DNA from: Microbulbifer aggregans
GTDB taxonomy: Bacteria > Pseudomonadota > Gammaproteobacteria > Pseudomonadales > Cellvibrionaceae
Direction: 5' to 3'
DNA: 64,000 nt
Assembly: GCF_020524005.1 (NCBI RefSeq)
Contig: NZ_JAIVKK010000007.1
Coordinates: forward strand, 1-64,000
Shown here: positions 52,879 to 62,045 of the stretch, in pieces
Numbering within the stretch: position 1 is the stretch's first letter
Layout: every line of letters starts with the position of its first letter
Made by a program: the position numbers and the translations under genes
Notes under the pieces: generated by a model
Seen by the model: the letters and a program-made list of their open reading frames with translations, nothing else
Databases searched by the model: none
What the model was told of the DNA's origin: nothing

Positions 52879-53337
52879 ATGAAGACATTCAAACAGGCCC
52901 ACGAAGTTCTCAAAGACGCGCAGAATTTTCATCTGGATATGGCTGGCATTTACCGTCATATGCAGGAGAACACAGAGGACAAGCGCACCAAGTTACTCCT
53001 TGAGCATCTGCATGAACACGAACTGCGGATGGCAAACAACCTGAAAAACTACGGTGCGGTTGCCGAGCATAAAGTGATGCAGACGTGGCTCCAGTACACC
53101 CCTGAGGAAAGCGCCAGCCACCTGGTAAAAAACCTTTATATGAGTGATAAACCAAGCCTGGAGGAAGTAAACAAGCTTGGACAGGAAGTTGACCGCTACT
53201 TTTCCGATCTCTATCACTCGGTATATGAGTCCATTGAATCGGAGGAAGTCAAAGACGTTTTTGACAACCTGAAACAGATACAGGACAAAGAACGTATTAC
53301 CCTGTCCAAGGCAACCAACTCGCTGTGGGACATGTAA
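52879..53337 (+). CDS. Small helical protein, ferritin-like/rubrerythrin-like
   Basis: Encodes 152 residues, all helical, soluble, acidic, without signal peptide. The spacing of Glu/His pairs (HLDMAGIYRHMQE, EHLHEHELRMANNL, SESIESEEVKD-type at the end) resembles four-helix ferritin-like proteins that bind a di-iron or similar site. However, the classic ExxH pairs are not all clear, so the fold is inferred. It lies 79 bp after nuoN with AGG(C)AGG-like sequence before the ATG, possibly on its own promoter. Function unknown. Confidence 0.55.
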   Translation: MKTFKQAHEVLKDAQNFHLDMAGIYRHMQENTEDKRTKLLLEHLHEHELRMANNLKNYGAVAEHKVMQTWLQYTPEESASHLVKNLYMSDKPSLEEVNKLGQEVDRYFSDLYHSVYESIESEEVKDVFDNLKQIQDKERITLSKATNSLWDM

Positions 53338-53608
53338 ATACTTTCCCGGTAAGCAGCGCCTTTTGCGTGAAAATAGACCCCAGAACGTCTGCAATCAGCA
53401 GGTTTTCACGTAATAGCCAAGCCCAAAAAAAAGATTTTTGCGCCATTCACGCGGAAACAGTTCTTGTTTTCCACGCCTCCTGTGCCCGTAGATCCCCGTG
53501 AATTGCCACGCAGTTTTAATAAATATCAAAAAAATTGGCGCAGTATTTCTCAAATATTGCAGTTTCGTGAAGTTTCTCGGTTGTTTTGATCATTGGCCGT
53601 TGCTACTT

Positions 53609-53624
53609 TTGACAGCGATGTCAT
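53609..53624 (+). promoter_or_regulatory. Candidate operator/-35 region of the chitinase gene
   Basis: TTGACAGCGATGTCAT: GACAGCGATGTC (53611-53622) differs by one base from the perfect palindrome in the GH20 promoter and again overlaps a TTGACA -35-like box. It is 70 bp upstream of the chitinase start. The -10 box is not convincing. The rest of the gap from 53338 is AT-rich with an inverted pair GCGTGAAAA (53365) and TTTTCACGT (53403), perhaps ending the upstream transcript. Confidence 0.55.
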
Positions 53625-53691
53625 TTCATTGGCACCGATGTTCTAGTGTCGTGATTCCAATAAAAATAAACTCCCGCAAGGTGAACAACTT

Positions 53692-56600
53692 ATGCTCAAC
53701 AACAAGCTAAAGCTTGGCTTTATTGCTGCCGCCATGCTCTCCGCTGGCCACAGCTACGCCGCTGTAGACTGCGACGGCCTTCCCGTATGGAATGCCTCCG
53801 ACTCTTACTCCGGTGGCACCCAGGTTCAGTACAACGACAATGCCTATAAAGCCAACTGGTGGACTCAAAATCACAACCCTGAAACACACTCTGGCCAGTA
53901 CCAGGAATGGAGCCTGGTAGACAGCTGTAGCGGCGAAGTCATTGTTGACCCGCTTCCCCCCACTGGATCCATCACTGCGCCAACTGCGGGTTCTTCCGCA
54001 ACCGAAAATGACAACGTTGTCATCCAGGTCTCCGCCAGCGATACGGATGGCCAGGTCGAATCCGTAGCCTTCTACGTCGACGGTGCCCTGATCGCCACCG
54101 ATACCGCCGCGCCGTGGGAAGCCAACTGGACTGCTGCGGCCGGCACACCGGAATTTACCGCGGTAATCACTGACAATGACAGCCTGTCCACAACCACGGC
54201 TGCGGTTTCCATTACTGTTGAAGCCGAAGTCATCGAAGGCCCGCAGGCACCCTCGGTCTCCCTGACCGCCCCGGCAGACGGTTCCAGCCACACCACCGGC
54301 GACGCCGTGACCATTTCCGCGACCGCCAGTGACAGCGACGGCACCGTGACCCAGGTTGAGTTCTTTGTGGACGGCAGCCTGATCGCCACCGATACCAGCG
54401 CGCCCTACTCTGCCAGCTGGACCGCGGCGCTCGGCGACCACGTGATTTCCGCTGTGGCCACTGACAGCGATGACCTGACCGCCAGTGCGGAGAGCAATGT
54501 TTCCGTAAGCGACGCTACCGATCCGGTTGTCACCGAATTCCCGTGCCGCCCGGACGGTCTCTACACCTCCCCCGGCACTGCGCCGAACTACTGTGACATC
54601 TACGATGCCGACGGCCGCGAAGATATGGGTGCGGACCACCCGCGCCGTATCATCGGCTACTTCACCAGCTGGCGTAATGGCGCCAACGGCCAGCCCAGCT
54701 ACCTGGTGAAAGACATTCCGTGGGGCAAGATCACCCACATCAACTACGCGTTTGCCCACGTTGGCAGCGACTACAGCGTTTCCGTCGGCAATACCGACAA
54801 CCCGGATAACCCCGCCACGGGCATGGAATGGCCAGGTGTTGCGGGTGCAGAAACTGATCCGGATTACGCGTACAAGGGCCACTTCAACCAGCTGTCCAAG
54901 TTCAAGGAACAGTACCCGGAGGTGAAAACCCTGGTGTCGGTTGGCGGCTGGGCGGAAACTGGCGGCCACTTTAACGACAACGGCGACCGTGTGGCCGACG
55001 GTGGTTTCTACACCATGACCACCAACGCCGACGGCAGCGTCAATCACGCCGGTATCGAAGCGTTCGCCAACTCTTCTGTGGAATTTATCCGCAAATACGG
55101 CTTCGACGGTGTGGATATCGACTACGAATACCCCACCTCGATGAACGACGCCGGCAACCCCATGGACTTCGGTATCGCCAACCCGCTGCGCGGCTCTTTG
55201 ATGGAGTCCTACGTTGAGCTGATGCGCGTACTGCGCGAGAAGCTGGACGCCGCCGGTGAAGCGGATGGCACCCACTACATGCTAACCATCGCTTCCCCCT
55301 CTTCCGGCTACCTGCTGCGCGGTATGGAAACCATGCAGATCACCAAGTACCTGGACTACGTCAACATCATGACCTACGACCTGCACGGTGCGTGGAACGA
55401 GTATGTTGGCCACAACTCCGCGCTGTTCGACAACGGCAACGACCCGGAACTGGCCGCGGCCGGCGTCTACAGCACCTCCCAGTTCGGCGGCATCGGCTAC
55501 CTGAATATTGACTGGGCGGTGAAGTACTTCCGCGGCTCCATGTCTGCAGGCCGTATCAACGTGGGTATTCCTTACTACACCCGCGGCTGGCAGGGCGTGA
55601 CCGGTGGCAACAATGGCCTGGGCGGCTCCGCTTCCCTTCCGGCCCAGTCTGAGTGCCCCGAAGGTACCGGCGCTGCGTCCGATTGCGGTAATGGCGCCAT
55701 CGGCATCGACAACATGTGGCACGACCTCGACAGCAACGGCAATGAGATGGGTGCTGGTTCCAACCCGATGTGGCATGCCAAGAACCTGGAAAATGGCATC
55801 CTGGGTAGCTACGTGACCGAGTACGGCCTCGACCCGGTGAACGACCCGGATGACGCGTTGGTAGGTACTTACGTACGCAACTACGACAGTGTTTCCGAAG
55901 CCCCCTGGCTGTGGAACGCCGACAAGAGCGTGTACATCTCCACCGAAGATGAAGAGTCCATGGACGCCAAGGTTCAGTACGTGATCGACCAGGGCGTGGG
56001 CGGCATCATGTTCTGGGAGCTGGCCGGCGACTACGATTGGGACGCGGCATCTGGCGAGTACTATATGGGTGACACCCTGACCACGATCGCCTACGACAAG
56101 TTCGCCAACGCGGCCAAGTACCGCGAACTGCGCACCGACCGTGTTGTACCGGAAGAAGCCCTGAACATCGATATCGAGATCACCGGCTTCAAACTGGGCG
56201 ACCAGAACTACCCGCTGAATCCGACGCTGTCCGTCACCAACAATACCGGAGGCCCTCTGCCCGGCGGTACCGTATTCGAATTCGATATGCCGACCTCCAC
56301 CTCTAGTGTCATCACCGACCAGAGCGGTGCCAACCTAGAAGTGATTGAAGATGGCGCGAATGCCGGCGGCGGCAATGTGGGCGGTCTGGAAAATGAATTC
56401 CACCGCGTACGCTTCAGCCTCCCGGCATGGGAAAGCCTGGGTAATGGTGAAATCTGGGATATGACCCTGAACTACTACCTCCCGGTTTCCGGCCCGCAAT
56501 CCTACACCGCGACCGTCAACGGCACCACTTACGCGCTTGCGTTTGAGTACCCGGAGCTGCCTGTAGTCGAGCTGAGCGGTGAGGGCGGTGGCGGCGCTCA

Positions 56601-56784
56601 GAGCTGTACCGATGCTGGCGTCAGCACCGACGGACTGGTGACTTACCCAGAGTGGCCGCGCAGTAACCACGCGGCAAGTGGCGACCAGATTATCCACAAC
56701 GGCTCTGTATTCAAGGCCAACTGGTGGACCCAATCTGAACCCAGTGCTACCGACGGTAGCTGGACTCTGGTGTGCTCAATCTGA
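53692..56784 (+). CDS. Secreted modular chitinase, GH18 with two chitin-binding modules
   Basis: Encodes 1030 residues. A signal peptide (about 1-23) is followed by a CBM5/12 chitin-binding module (about 28-80, WNASDSYSGGTQVQYNDNAY then KANWWTQN). Two Ig-like repeats follow (about 90-180 and 185-277, both ending in D-x-D-x-L-S/T-type turns), then the GH18 barrel (about 320-800), a beta domain (about 825-960) and a second CBM5/12 (about 985-1030, FKANWWTQSEPS). The catalytic motif is DGVDIDYEYP with Glu479 as proton donor. It should be exported and cut chitin. The AAGGTG site 8 bases upstream sets the start. It is likely controlled through the palindrome at 53611, shared with the GH20 gene. 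Confidence 0.94.
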   Translation: MLNNKLKLGFIAAAMLSAGHSYAAVDCDGLPVWNASDSYSGGTQVQYNDNAYKANWWTQNHNPETHSGQYQEWSLVDSCSGEVIVDPLPPTGSITAPTAGSSATENDNVVIQVSASDTDGQVESVAFYVDGALIATDTAAPWEANWTAAAGTPEFTAVITDNDSLSTTTAAVSITVEAEVIEGPQAPSVSLTAPADGSSHTTGDAVTISATASDSDGTVTQVEFFVDGSLIATDTSAPYSASWTAALGDHVISAVATDSDDLTASAESNVSVSDATDPVVTEFPCRPDGLYTSPGTAPNYCDIYDADGREDMGADHPRRIIGYFTSWRNGANGQPSYLVKDIPWGKITHINYAFAHVGSDYSVSVGNTDNPDNPATGMEWPGVAGAETDPDYAYKGHFNQLSKFKEQYPEVKTLVSVGGWAETGGHFNDNGDRVADGGFYTMTTNADGSVNHAGIEAFANSSVEFIRKYGFDGVDIDYEYPTSMNDAGNPMDFGIANPLRGSLMESYVELMRVLREKLDAAGEADGTHYMLTIASPSSGYLLRGMETMQITKYLDYVNIMTYDLHGAWNEYVGHNSALFDNGNDPELAAAGVYSTSQFGGIGYLNIDWAVKYFRGSMSAGRINVGIPYYTRGWQGVTGGNNGLGGSASLPAQSECPEGTGAASDCGNGAIGIDNMWHDLDSNGNEMGAGSNPMWHAKNLENGILGSYVTEYGLDPVNDPDDALVGTYVRNYDSVSEAPWLWNADKSVYISTEDEESMDAKVQYVIDQGVGGIMFWELAGDYDWDAASGEYYMGDTLTTIAYDKFANAAKYRELRTDRVVPEEALNIDIEITGFKLGDQNYPLNPTLSVTNNTGGPLPGGTVFEFDMPTSTSSVITDQSGANLEVIEDGANAGGGNVGGLENEFHRVRFSLPAWESLGNGEIWDMTLNYYLPVSGPQSYTATVNGTTYALAFEYPELPVVELSGEGGGGAQSCTDAGVSTDGLVTYPEWPRSNHAASGDQIIHNGSVFKANWWTQSEPSATDGSWTLVCSI

Positions 56785-56896
56785 ACAGGATGAAGACTGA
56801 ATCCATCGGCCGGTTCAGCAGTACCGGCCAACTCTCACAGGATGGATATTAAAGTTTCTCTCTGCGTTGTGACTGATAGGAAATGCTCCTATGTTC

Positions 56897-56923
56897 GCCC
56901 CGGTTTTTACCGGGGCTTTTTTC
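56897..56923 (+). terminator. Rho-independent terminator after the chitinase
   Basis: GCCCCGG, loop TTTTTA, CCGGGGC followed by TTTTTTCG. The stem is 7 bp, all G-C, with a six-T tail. It is 113 bases after the chitinase stop and 49 bases before the GH16-like gene, so the latter probably has its own promoter or depends on read-through. Confidence 0.88.
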
Positions 56924-56971
56924 GTTTTATCCCGGTGCTTTTCAGTACACCCGACAAGTAAGGAAATCCCC

Positions 56972-57961
56972 ATGAAGTATCTTCCCAAACCGCTAAGACT
57001 GCCGGTCACCGCGGCACTGTGCGCAACCGTCCTCTGTGCCTGCGCAAAAGAAAAGATATCCACAGACGCAGCTCAGGATGAAACCACATCGGCAGCGACA
57101 GAGGTGGCCACACCGACATCAACGGACAAGATATTTTTTGATGATTTTTCCTACCGTTCTTTTGAAGAAATGGGAAAAAACCAGTGGAAAGCCCGCACCG
57201 AAACCGGCCACCCCGGTATTCCTGGCGCACGCTGGTCAGAGAAAGGCATTGCTTTCCTGGCCGACCAGGAACATCCCGACAACACCCTGCTGCGCATGAC
57301 GTCGTCGACCGATGGCTCCGGTGAAAACACCGATCACACCCAGTTCTGTCACCAGCGCAAATACCTCTCCGGTACGTACGCGGCCCGGGTATTCTTCCGC
57401 GATGAGCCAACCTCCGGCCCCGACGGCGATCAGATCATCGAAACCTTCTATACCATCAGCCCGCTGAACGCACCGATGGATCCGAATTACAGTGAAATGG
57501 ATTTCGAATACCTGGCCAATGGTGGCTGGGACGAACCGGACAACGCCCTCTTTGCCACCAGCTGGGAAACCTTCAAGCTGGATCCGTTCATCAAGGAGAA
57601 CGAATTCACCACCAGGCCCGGTAGCTTTGCCGGCTGGCACACACTGGTGTTGCAGGTAGCCGATGACCAGATCCGCTATTTTGTCGACGGCGAGCAGTTT
57701 GCTGAACACAGCGAAAAGGTATACCCAGAAGAACCCATGTCCATCAACTTCAATCTCTGGTTTACCGAAGAGGGACTGATCGACTCCAGTGAACCCCGGA
57801 CTTATCAACAGGACGTGGACTGGGTTTACCACAACGCAGGACAAGTACTGAGCCCGGCGGAGGTCGATCGTGCAATCGACGCCCTGCGTGCGGATAAGGT
57901 AGCATTCACCGACACCGTGCCGGATTGGGAACCAAAACTGGAATCTCCCTGCGGTCTTTGA
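56972..57961 (+). CDS. GH16-like lipoprotein (concanavalin A-like fold)
   Basis: Encodes 329 residues. The signal peptide ends LCATVLCAC (lipobox LCAC), giving a membrane-anchored lipoprotein. The jellyroll domain (about 55-290) contains SEMDFEYLANGGW, with Glu175, Asp177 and Glu179 matching the GH16 ExDxE catalytic pattern. WHTLVLQVADDQIRYFVDGEQF and the final strand NFNLWF also match. GH16 enzymes usually cut beta-1,3 or beta-1,4 glucans or galactans; the target here is unknown. The start ATG has AAGGAAA upstream. It lies between the chitinase and NagX genes. Confidence 0.7.
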   Translation: MKYLPKPLRLPVTAALCATVLCACAKEKISTDAAQDETTSAATEVATPTSTDKIFFDDFSYRSFEEMGKNQWKARTETGHPGIPGARWSEKGIAFLADQEHPDNTLLRMTSSTDGSGENTDHTQFCHQRKYLSGTYAARVFFRDEPTSGPDGDQIIETFYTISPLNAPMDPNYSEMDFEYLANGGWDEPDNALFATSWETFKLDPFIKENEFTTRPGSFAGWHTLVLQVADDQIRYFVDGEQFAEHSEKVYPEEPMSINFNLWFTEEGLIDSSEPRTYQQDVDWVYHNAGQVLSPAEVDRAIDALRADKVAFTDTVPDWEPKLESPCGL

Positions 57962-58043
57962 CAATCCGCATGATTCTCCAAGGGGGCGATTGGGCAAAAA
58001 GTGCCCAGCCGCTATCCAGTGACTGAATATTGAAGTAGTTGTT

Positions 58044-59141
58044 ATGGTCAATAAAAAACAGCGCCTCGCATCGGTGGATGCCCTGCGCGGATTCGACATG
58101 TTCTGGATTATCGGTGGTGAAGCGCTTTTCCTGCCGCTGTTCGCCCTCACCGGCTGGTCCATCTTCCACTTTGGCCATGGCCAGATGCAGCACACCCAGT
58201 GGAATGGATTCAGCTTCTACGACCTGATTTTCCCCCTGTTTATATTTCTTTCTGGCGTGACCCTCGGCCTGGCAAACAAGTCCTTGCGCGGCCTGCCGAT
58301 AAGCGATCGCGCCCCGGTGTACCGCAAAGCGGTCAAGCGTCTGTTCCTGCTGATCGCACTTGGTGTGCTCTATAACCATGGCTGGGGTACGGGTATTCCC
58401 GCCGACCTCGGTGATATCCGTTACGCCAGTGTACTCGCCCGTATCGGTATTGCCTGGTTTGTTGCCGCCATGATCGTGTGGCACTGCGGCATCCGCACCC
58501 AATATGGCATTGCCGCGGGGATACTGTTTGGCTACTGGATTCTCCAGGTCAGTGTTGGCTCACTCACGCCGGCCGGGTCGGTGAATGCCTGGGTAGACCA
58601 GCACTTCCTGCCGGGGATTACTTACCAACATCGCCCTTACGACCCAGAGGGTGTTCTGTCCACCATCCCGGCCATCCTGAATGCGCTGGGCGGTGTCTTT
58701 GCTGGCCGCTGGCTGGCTCGCCACAGTGGCGATCACAAGGCCATTCTCAAGGGCCTGTTTATCGCTGCGGCTGTGTGCCTTCTCGCCGGCTTTCTCTGGC
58801 ATTGGGTATACCCGGTCAACAAAGAACTCTGGACCAGCTCGTTCGTACTGGTCAGCGTTGGCAGCTGCCTGGTACTGCTGGGAATCTTCTACCTGGTTGT
58901 GGATATGTGGCACTGGAAAGCGTTCACTTACTTCTTCTCGGTAATCGGCTGCAATGCCATTCTGGTATATCTGGGAACCAGCCTGGTCAACTGGCAGTAC
59001 AGTAGCAAAAGCGTATTTGGTGGTATTGCGAATGCACTACCCGAAGCAGCGGGCACCTTACTGATCGCCTGTGGCGTGATTCTGCTGCAATGGCTGGTCT
59101 TGCGTTTCCTGTACAAGCGCGGGATTTTTATCAGTCCGTGA
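58044..59141 (+). CDS. nagX: NagX-like membrane protein (DUF5009, HGSNAT-related)
   Basis: Encodes 365 residues with about ten membrane helices. The start RLASVDALRGFDMFWIIGGE and the segment FSFYDLIFPLFIFLSGVTLGL are the DUF5009/COG4299 signature. This family is related to human heparan-alpha-glucosaminide N-acetyltransferase and, in GlcNAc-utilisation loci of gammaproteobacteria, is called NagX. It fits the chitin block here, between a GH16-like lipoprotein and a TonB receptor gene. Whether it acetylates amino sugars or moves them is not settled. A strong terminator follows. Confidence 0.8.
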   Translation: MVNKKQRLASVDALRGFDMFWIIGGEALFLPLFALTGWSIFHFGHGQMQHTQWNGFSFYDLIFPLFIFLSGVTLGLANKSLRGLPISDRAPVYRKAVKRLFLLIALGVLYNHGWGTGIPADLGDIRYASVLARIGIAWFVAAMIVWHCGIRTQYGIAAGILFGYWILQVSVGSLTPAGSVNAWVDQHFLPGITYQHRPYDPEGVLSTIPAILNALGGVFAGRWLARHSGDHKAILKGLFIAAAVCLLAGFLWHWVYPVNKELWTSSFVLVSVGSCLVLLGIFYLVVDMWHWKAFTYFFSVIGCNAILVYLGTSLVNWQYSSKSVFGGIANALPEAAGTLLIACGVILLQWLVLRFLYKRGIFISP

Positions 59142-59170
59142 TGGACCGGTGATTGAACCCATTGCGAAAT

Positions 59171-59200
59171 AAAAAACCCGCTGCAAGCAGCGGGTTTTTT
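59171..59200. terminator. Bidirectional Rho-independent terminator
   Basis: AAAAAACCCGCTGC and GCAGCGGGTTTTTT form a 14-bp stem around a two-base loop. It lies between the convergent nagX-like and TonB-receptor genes and has T runs for both directions. Confidence 0.93.
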
Positions 59201-59219
59201 TATGGGCACTTCCGTTCGA

Positions 59220-61691
59220 TCAGAACTCGTAGCGGGTTCTCAGGTAGTAGAAACCACCTTCAAACCCAAACGGGGAGAACTGGCTGTAGCGATTACCGGC
59301 GCCGTCAGCACCACCCGGGTTTTCTTCCGGATATTGATCAAACAGGTTCTGGGCACCGAACATAACCGTACCCTTTTCGTTAAAGGCATAAGCCACTTCG
59401 GCATCCACCAGGATTTCGCCGCTGTATACGTTGCCGTCTTCCGAATCAAACCAGTCATCGTAGGAACTGACTCGACCGACAAACTTCCAGTTGCCCATGT
59501 CGGTGGTACTCGACAAACTCAGGCGACTTTCGGGCAGGCCCTCTTCCAGCTCACGAATGCGGGTTGCATCGATCGTCTCCGGGGAGTATTTGTCGACTTC
59601 AGTCTGGGTATTGTTGTAGGCCAGGCTGATCACAGTGCTATCGCCAATCGCTTCGGTCAGGTAACTGGCAACGATATCGACACCCTTCGTGGTGGTATCG
59701 AAATCGTTAGTAAAGAAGCGGAAGTTTTGCAGGTTGGCCGCGCTGGTCACGCCGGAGGCCACCAGGCTATCCACCTCGTCCTGAGTCAGCGAGTACAGCT
59801 GCGAGGGCGCGATCCGGTCTTCCATTTCGATATTAAAATAGTCAACGGTGATATCCACCGCCCCCAGGGTAAATACGGCACCCAGCGTCCAGCTGGTGGA
59901 TTTCTCCGGGTTCAGGGCTTCACCACCGCGTAGCTCCGCAACCGGATTGGTTGATGGAATAGTACCGTTGTTGACCAGGTCACCCAGCGCCAGGTCAAAC
60001 TCGGTGGACACATTGAACGCGTTGGACTGGCCCGGTGTCGGAGCGCGGAAGCCGGTACTCCAGGATCCCCGCAGCGAGATGGCTTCGGTAACATCAATAT
60101 TGGTTGCCAGCTTGCCATTGGTGGTGGTTCCGAAGTCTTCGAAGTCCTCGAAACGCAGTGCCATCCCCATTAACCAGCCGTCGGTGATATCGGCTTCCAT
60201 GTCTACATAGGTGGCGATGTTAGAGCGGCTCCACTGCCCTCCCGCCAAAGGACCAAAGCCCGGAAAGCCGTTGGAGGCAGCGCTGAAGCCCTGGTCCGCC
60301 AGCGGACCAATCTCGTAAGAGGCCTCGTCGCCGGTGGTGATCTCAAATGTCTCGTCGCGCCATTCGAAACCGGTAGCCACACTCAGCTCAGAGGCGAGCC
60401 CAACCTCAAACCCCTTAACGAAATCAATGTTGAAGTTTTTCTCCAGCTGGGTGTAAGCGCCGGGATTGAAATCAGTCGGCGTCAGGGGACCGAGAGAGGC
60501 GTTTACAGTGTTGTAGATAAAAAAGTTCACATCGTTATAACCAAGGCTTGCGCTCACATCGTACTGCCAGCCACTTTCGGTTTCACCGCGCAGCCCCGCA
60601 ACGCCCGCCAGGTCGGTCACGTCACCGCCAAAGCGCGGGGTAAAACCACCGGGAAACATTTCGGTAAACGAGAAACACTCATCACTGGACTGGGCATCCG
60701 CGTGACTGAACCCGGCACAATCCATCACACCGTTGCTCGGATCCAGATCCCCGACCAGCGGTGCGCCAGTAGCCGCGTTCATGAACACCGCACTGCGGGT
60801 TTCCGGGTTACGGAAATAAAAGCCGCCGTCTACATGCTTGGTGCCGTAGTTACCAAATGCATAGAATTCCTTGCCGCCGCCAAGCTCCAGTCCTAGGTTC
60901 ACCACGGTTTTCAGATCGTCATCGATCTGCGGACGGCCCCAAACCTGCGCTGGATCCGCCACATCGGTATTACCAGCCTCGATCAGTGCAATAGCATCGT
61001 TGCGCTGGATACTGCGGTCGGTGTCTTCCGACATACCGTACTCAAAACTCGCATTCACAAAACCCTGTGAAGTGAACGGCATACCGAAATTACCGGATAC
61101 AGTGAACTGGGCTCCATCCCCTTCGTAGAACTGACCGGTTTTTACTTCCATCACGCCGCCGCTATCCGACTCCTTAAGCTTAAAATTCATTACTCCGGCA
61201 ATGGCATCGGAACCGTACTGCGCCGCAGCACCGTCGCGAAGCACTTCCACCTGTTGCAGCGCAATGGCGGGAATCTGGGAAATATCCGGCCCCTGGGCAC
61301 CATCGGACACGCCGTTACCCAGCCAGGCAATAACCGCTGCGCGGTGGCGGCGCTTGCCGTTCACCAGCACCAGAGTGTGGTCAGGGGCCAGTCCACGCAG
61401 GTTGGCCGGGCGCACGATACTCGCCGCATCACTGATGGGCTGGGTGTTTACGTTGTAAGACGGGACCACATTGCGCAACAGCGTACTCAGGTCTGTATCA
61501 CCCTGATTCATGAAATCGTCGCCGGTAATCACGTCGATAGGCACCGCGGAATCAGTCGCCGTGCGCCCCTCTACACGGGTTCCGATGGTAACCACTTCCT
61601 CGATCAGCTCCTCTGCACCAACAGGTACAGCAGCCGCAGTAATTGCCAGTGCGAGTAGAGTTTTGGTTCTCAGTGAGTTCTTGCTCGTCAT
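59220..61691 (-). CDS. TonB-dependent outer-membrane receptor
   Basis: Encodes 823 residues. A signal peptide (about 1-26, AITAAAVPVGA) and a short TonB-box-like start (EELIEEVVTIGTR) precede the plug domain (about 45-160, VPIDVITGDDFMNQGDTDLSTLLRNVVPSYNVNT, LRGLAPDHTLVLVNGKRRHR, VEVLRDGAAAQYGSDAIAGVMNFKLK). The 22-strand barrel follows and ends in an aromatic residue (YLRTRYEF). It resembles the large family of oligosaccharide or unknown-substrate receptors in marine gammaproteobacteria. Next to chitin genes, a chito-oligosaccharide substrate is plausible but not shown. No anti-sigma extension is present, so it is not an FecA-type signalling receptor. Confidence 0.92.
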   Translation of the reverse strand: MTSKNSLRTKTLLALAITAAAVPVGAEELIEEVVTIGTRVEGRTATDSAVPIDVITGDDFMNQGDTDLSTLLRNVVPSYNVNTQPISDAASIVRPANLRGLAPDHTLVLVNGKRRHRAAVIAWLGNGVSDGAQGPDISQIPAIALQQVEVLRDGAAAQYGSDAIAGVMNFKLKESDSGGVMEVKTGQFYEGDGAQFTVSGNFGMPFTSQGFVNASFEYGMSEDTDRSIQRNDAIALIEAGNTDVADPAQVWGRPQIDDDLKTVVNLGLELGGGKEFYAFGNYGTKHVDGGFYFRNPETRSAVFMNAATGAPLVGDLDPSNGVMDCAGFSHADAQSSDECFSFTEMFPGGFTPRFGGDVTDLAGVAGLRGETESGWQYDVSASLGYNDVNFFIYNTVNASLGPLTPTDFNPGAYTQLEKNFNIDFVKGFEVGLASELSVATGFEWRDETFEITTGDEASYEIGPLADQGFSAASNGFPGFGPLAGGQWSRSNIATYVDMEADITDGWLMGMALRFEDFEDFGTTTNGKLATNIDVTEAISLRGSWSTGFRAPTPGQSNAFNVSTEFDLALGDLVNNGTIPSTNPVAELRGGEALNPEKSTSWTLGAVFTLGAVDITVDYFNIEMEDRIAPSQLYSLTQDEVDSLVASGVTSAANLQNFRFFTNDFDTTTKGVDIVASYLTEAIGDSTVISLAYNNTQTEVDKYSPETIDATRIRELEEGLPESRLSLSSTTDMGNWKFVGRVSSYDDWFDSEDGNVYSGEILVDAEVAYAFNEKGTVMFGAQNLFDQYPEENPGGADGAGNRYSQFSPFGFEGGFYYLRTRYEF

Positions 61692-62045
61692 AGAAGCCTT
61701 CCATTAGCTCATTGATTTATCGTTTTTTATCGATGCATGAAATGCACCGTGAGAGACTCAGTGGAAGTTTTGCAAGAACCATGACAGCTTTTCCGCACGC
61801 TACGGAAAACCACTTTTCTGTACAGCGAGGACCTGCCCAAGCTGCCAATTTAGTAGAAACTGAACACTTTTCTTCAGCAGACGCTGAAAACTTTAAAAGG
61901 TACGTACTTTTATCCAGTGGAGGGCGGGGAATTCAACTTATATGCACGAGAAGCCTGGTCAGCTTAATGACCCAGGGATTTCTGCCGCACACTTGTGCAC
62001 CAAATCGCAAAAAATTCAGTTAAAAAATGGTGCAAAAAAGAACGA
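61692..62045. other. Upstream region of the TonB receptor gene, no gene seen
   Basis: This AT-rich 354-bp gap lies between the MBL-fold gene stop and the receptor start, both on the minus strand. It has inverted pairs TTCAGC/GCTGAA (61873-61888), a near-palindrome around TACGTA (61895-61910), and TGCACCA/TGGTGCA (61996-62034). These are candidate regulator sites, or a weak terminator for the MBL gene. The GACAKCGMTGTC-type palindrome seen at the chitinase and GH20 genes is absent here. Confidence 0.45.

Noticed and set aside
53365..53411. Long-loop inverted repeat downstream of the ferritin-like gene as a terminator
   Set aside because: Only 9 bp pair across a 29-base loop and no T tract follows, so it is too weak to call alone.
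53707..55275. Antisense frame across the chitinase (522 codons)
   Set aside because: Low-complexity Val/Gly-rich shadow of the GH18 gene without ribosome site or homology.
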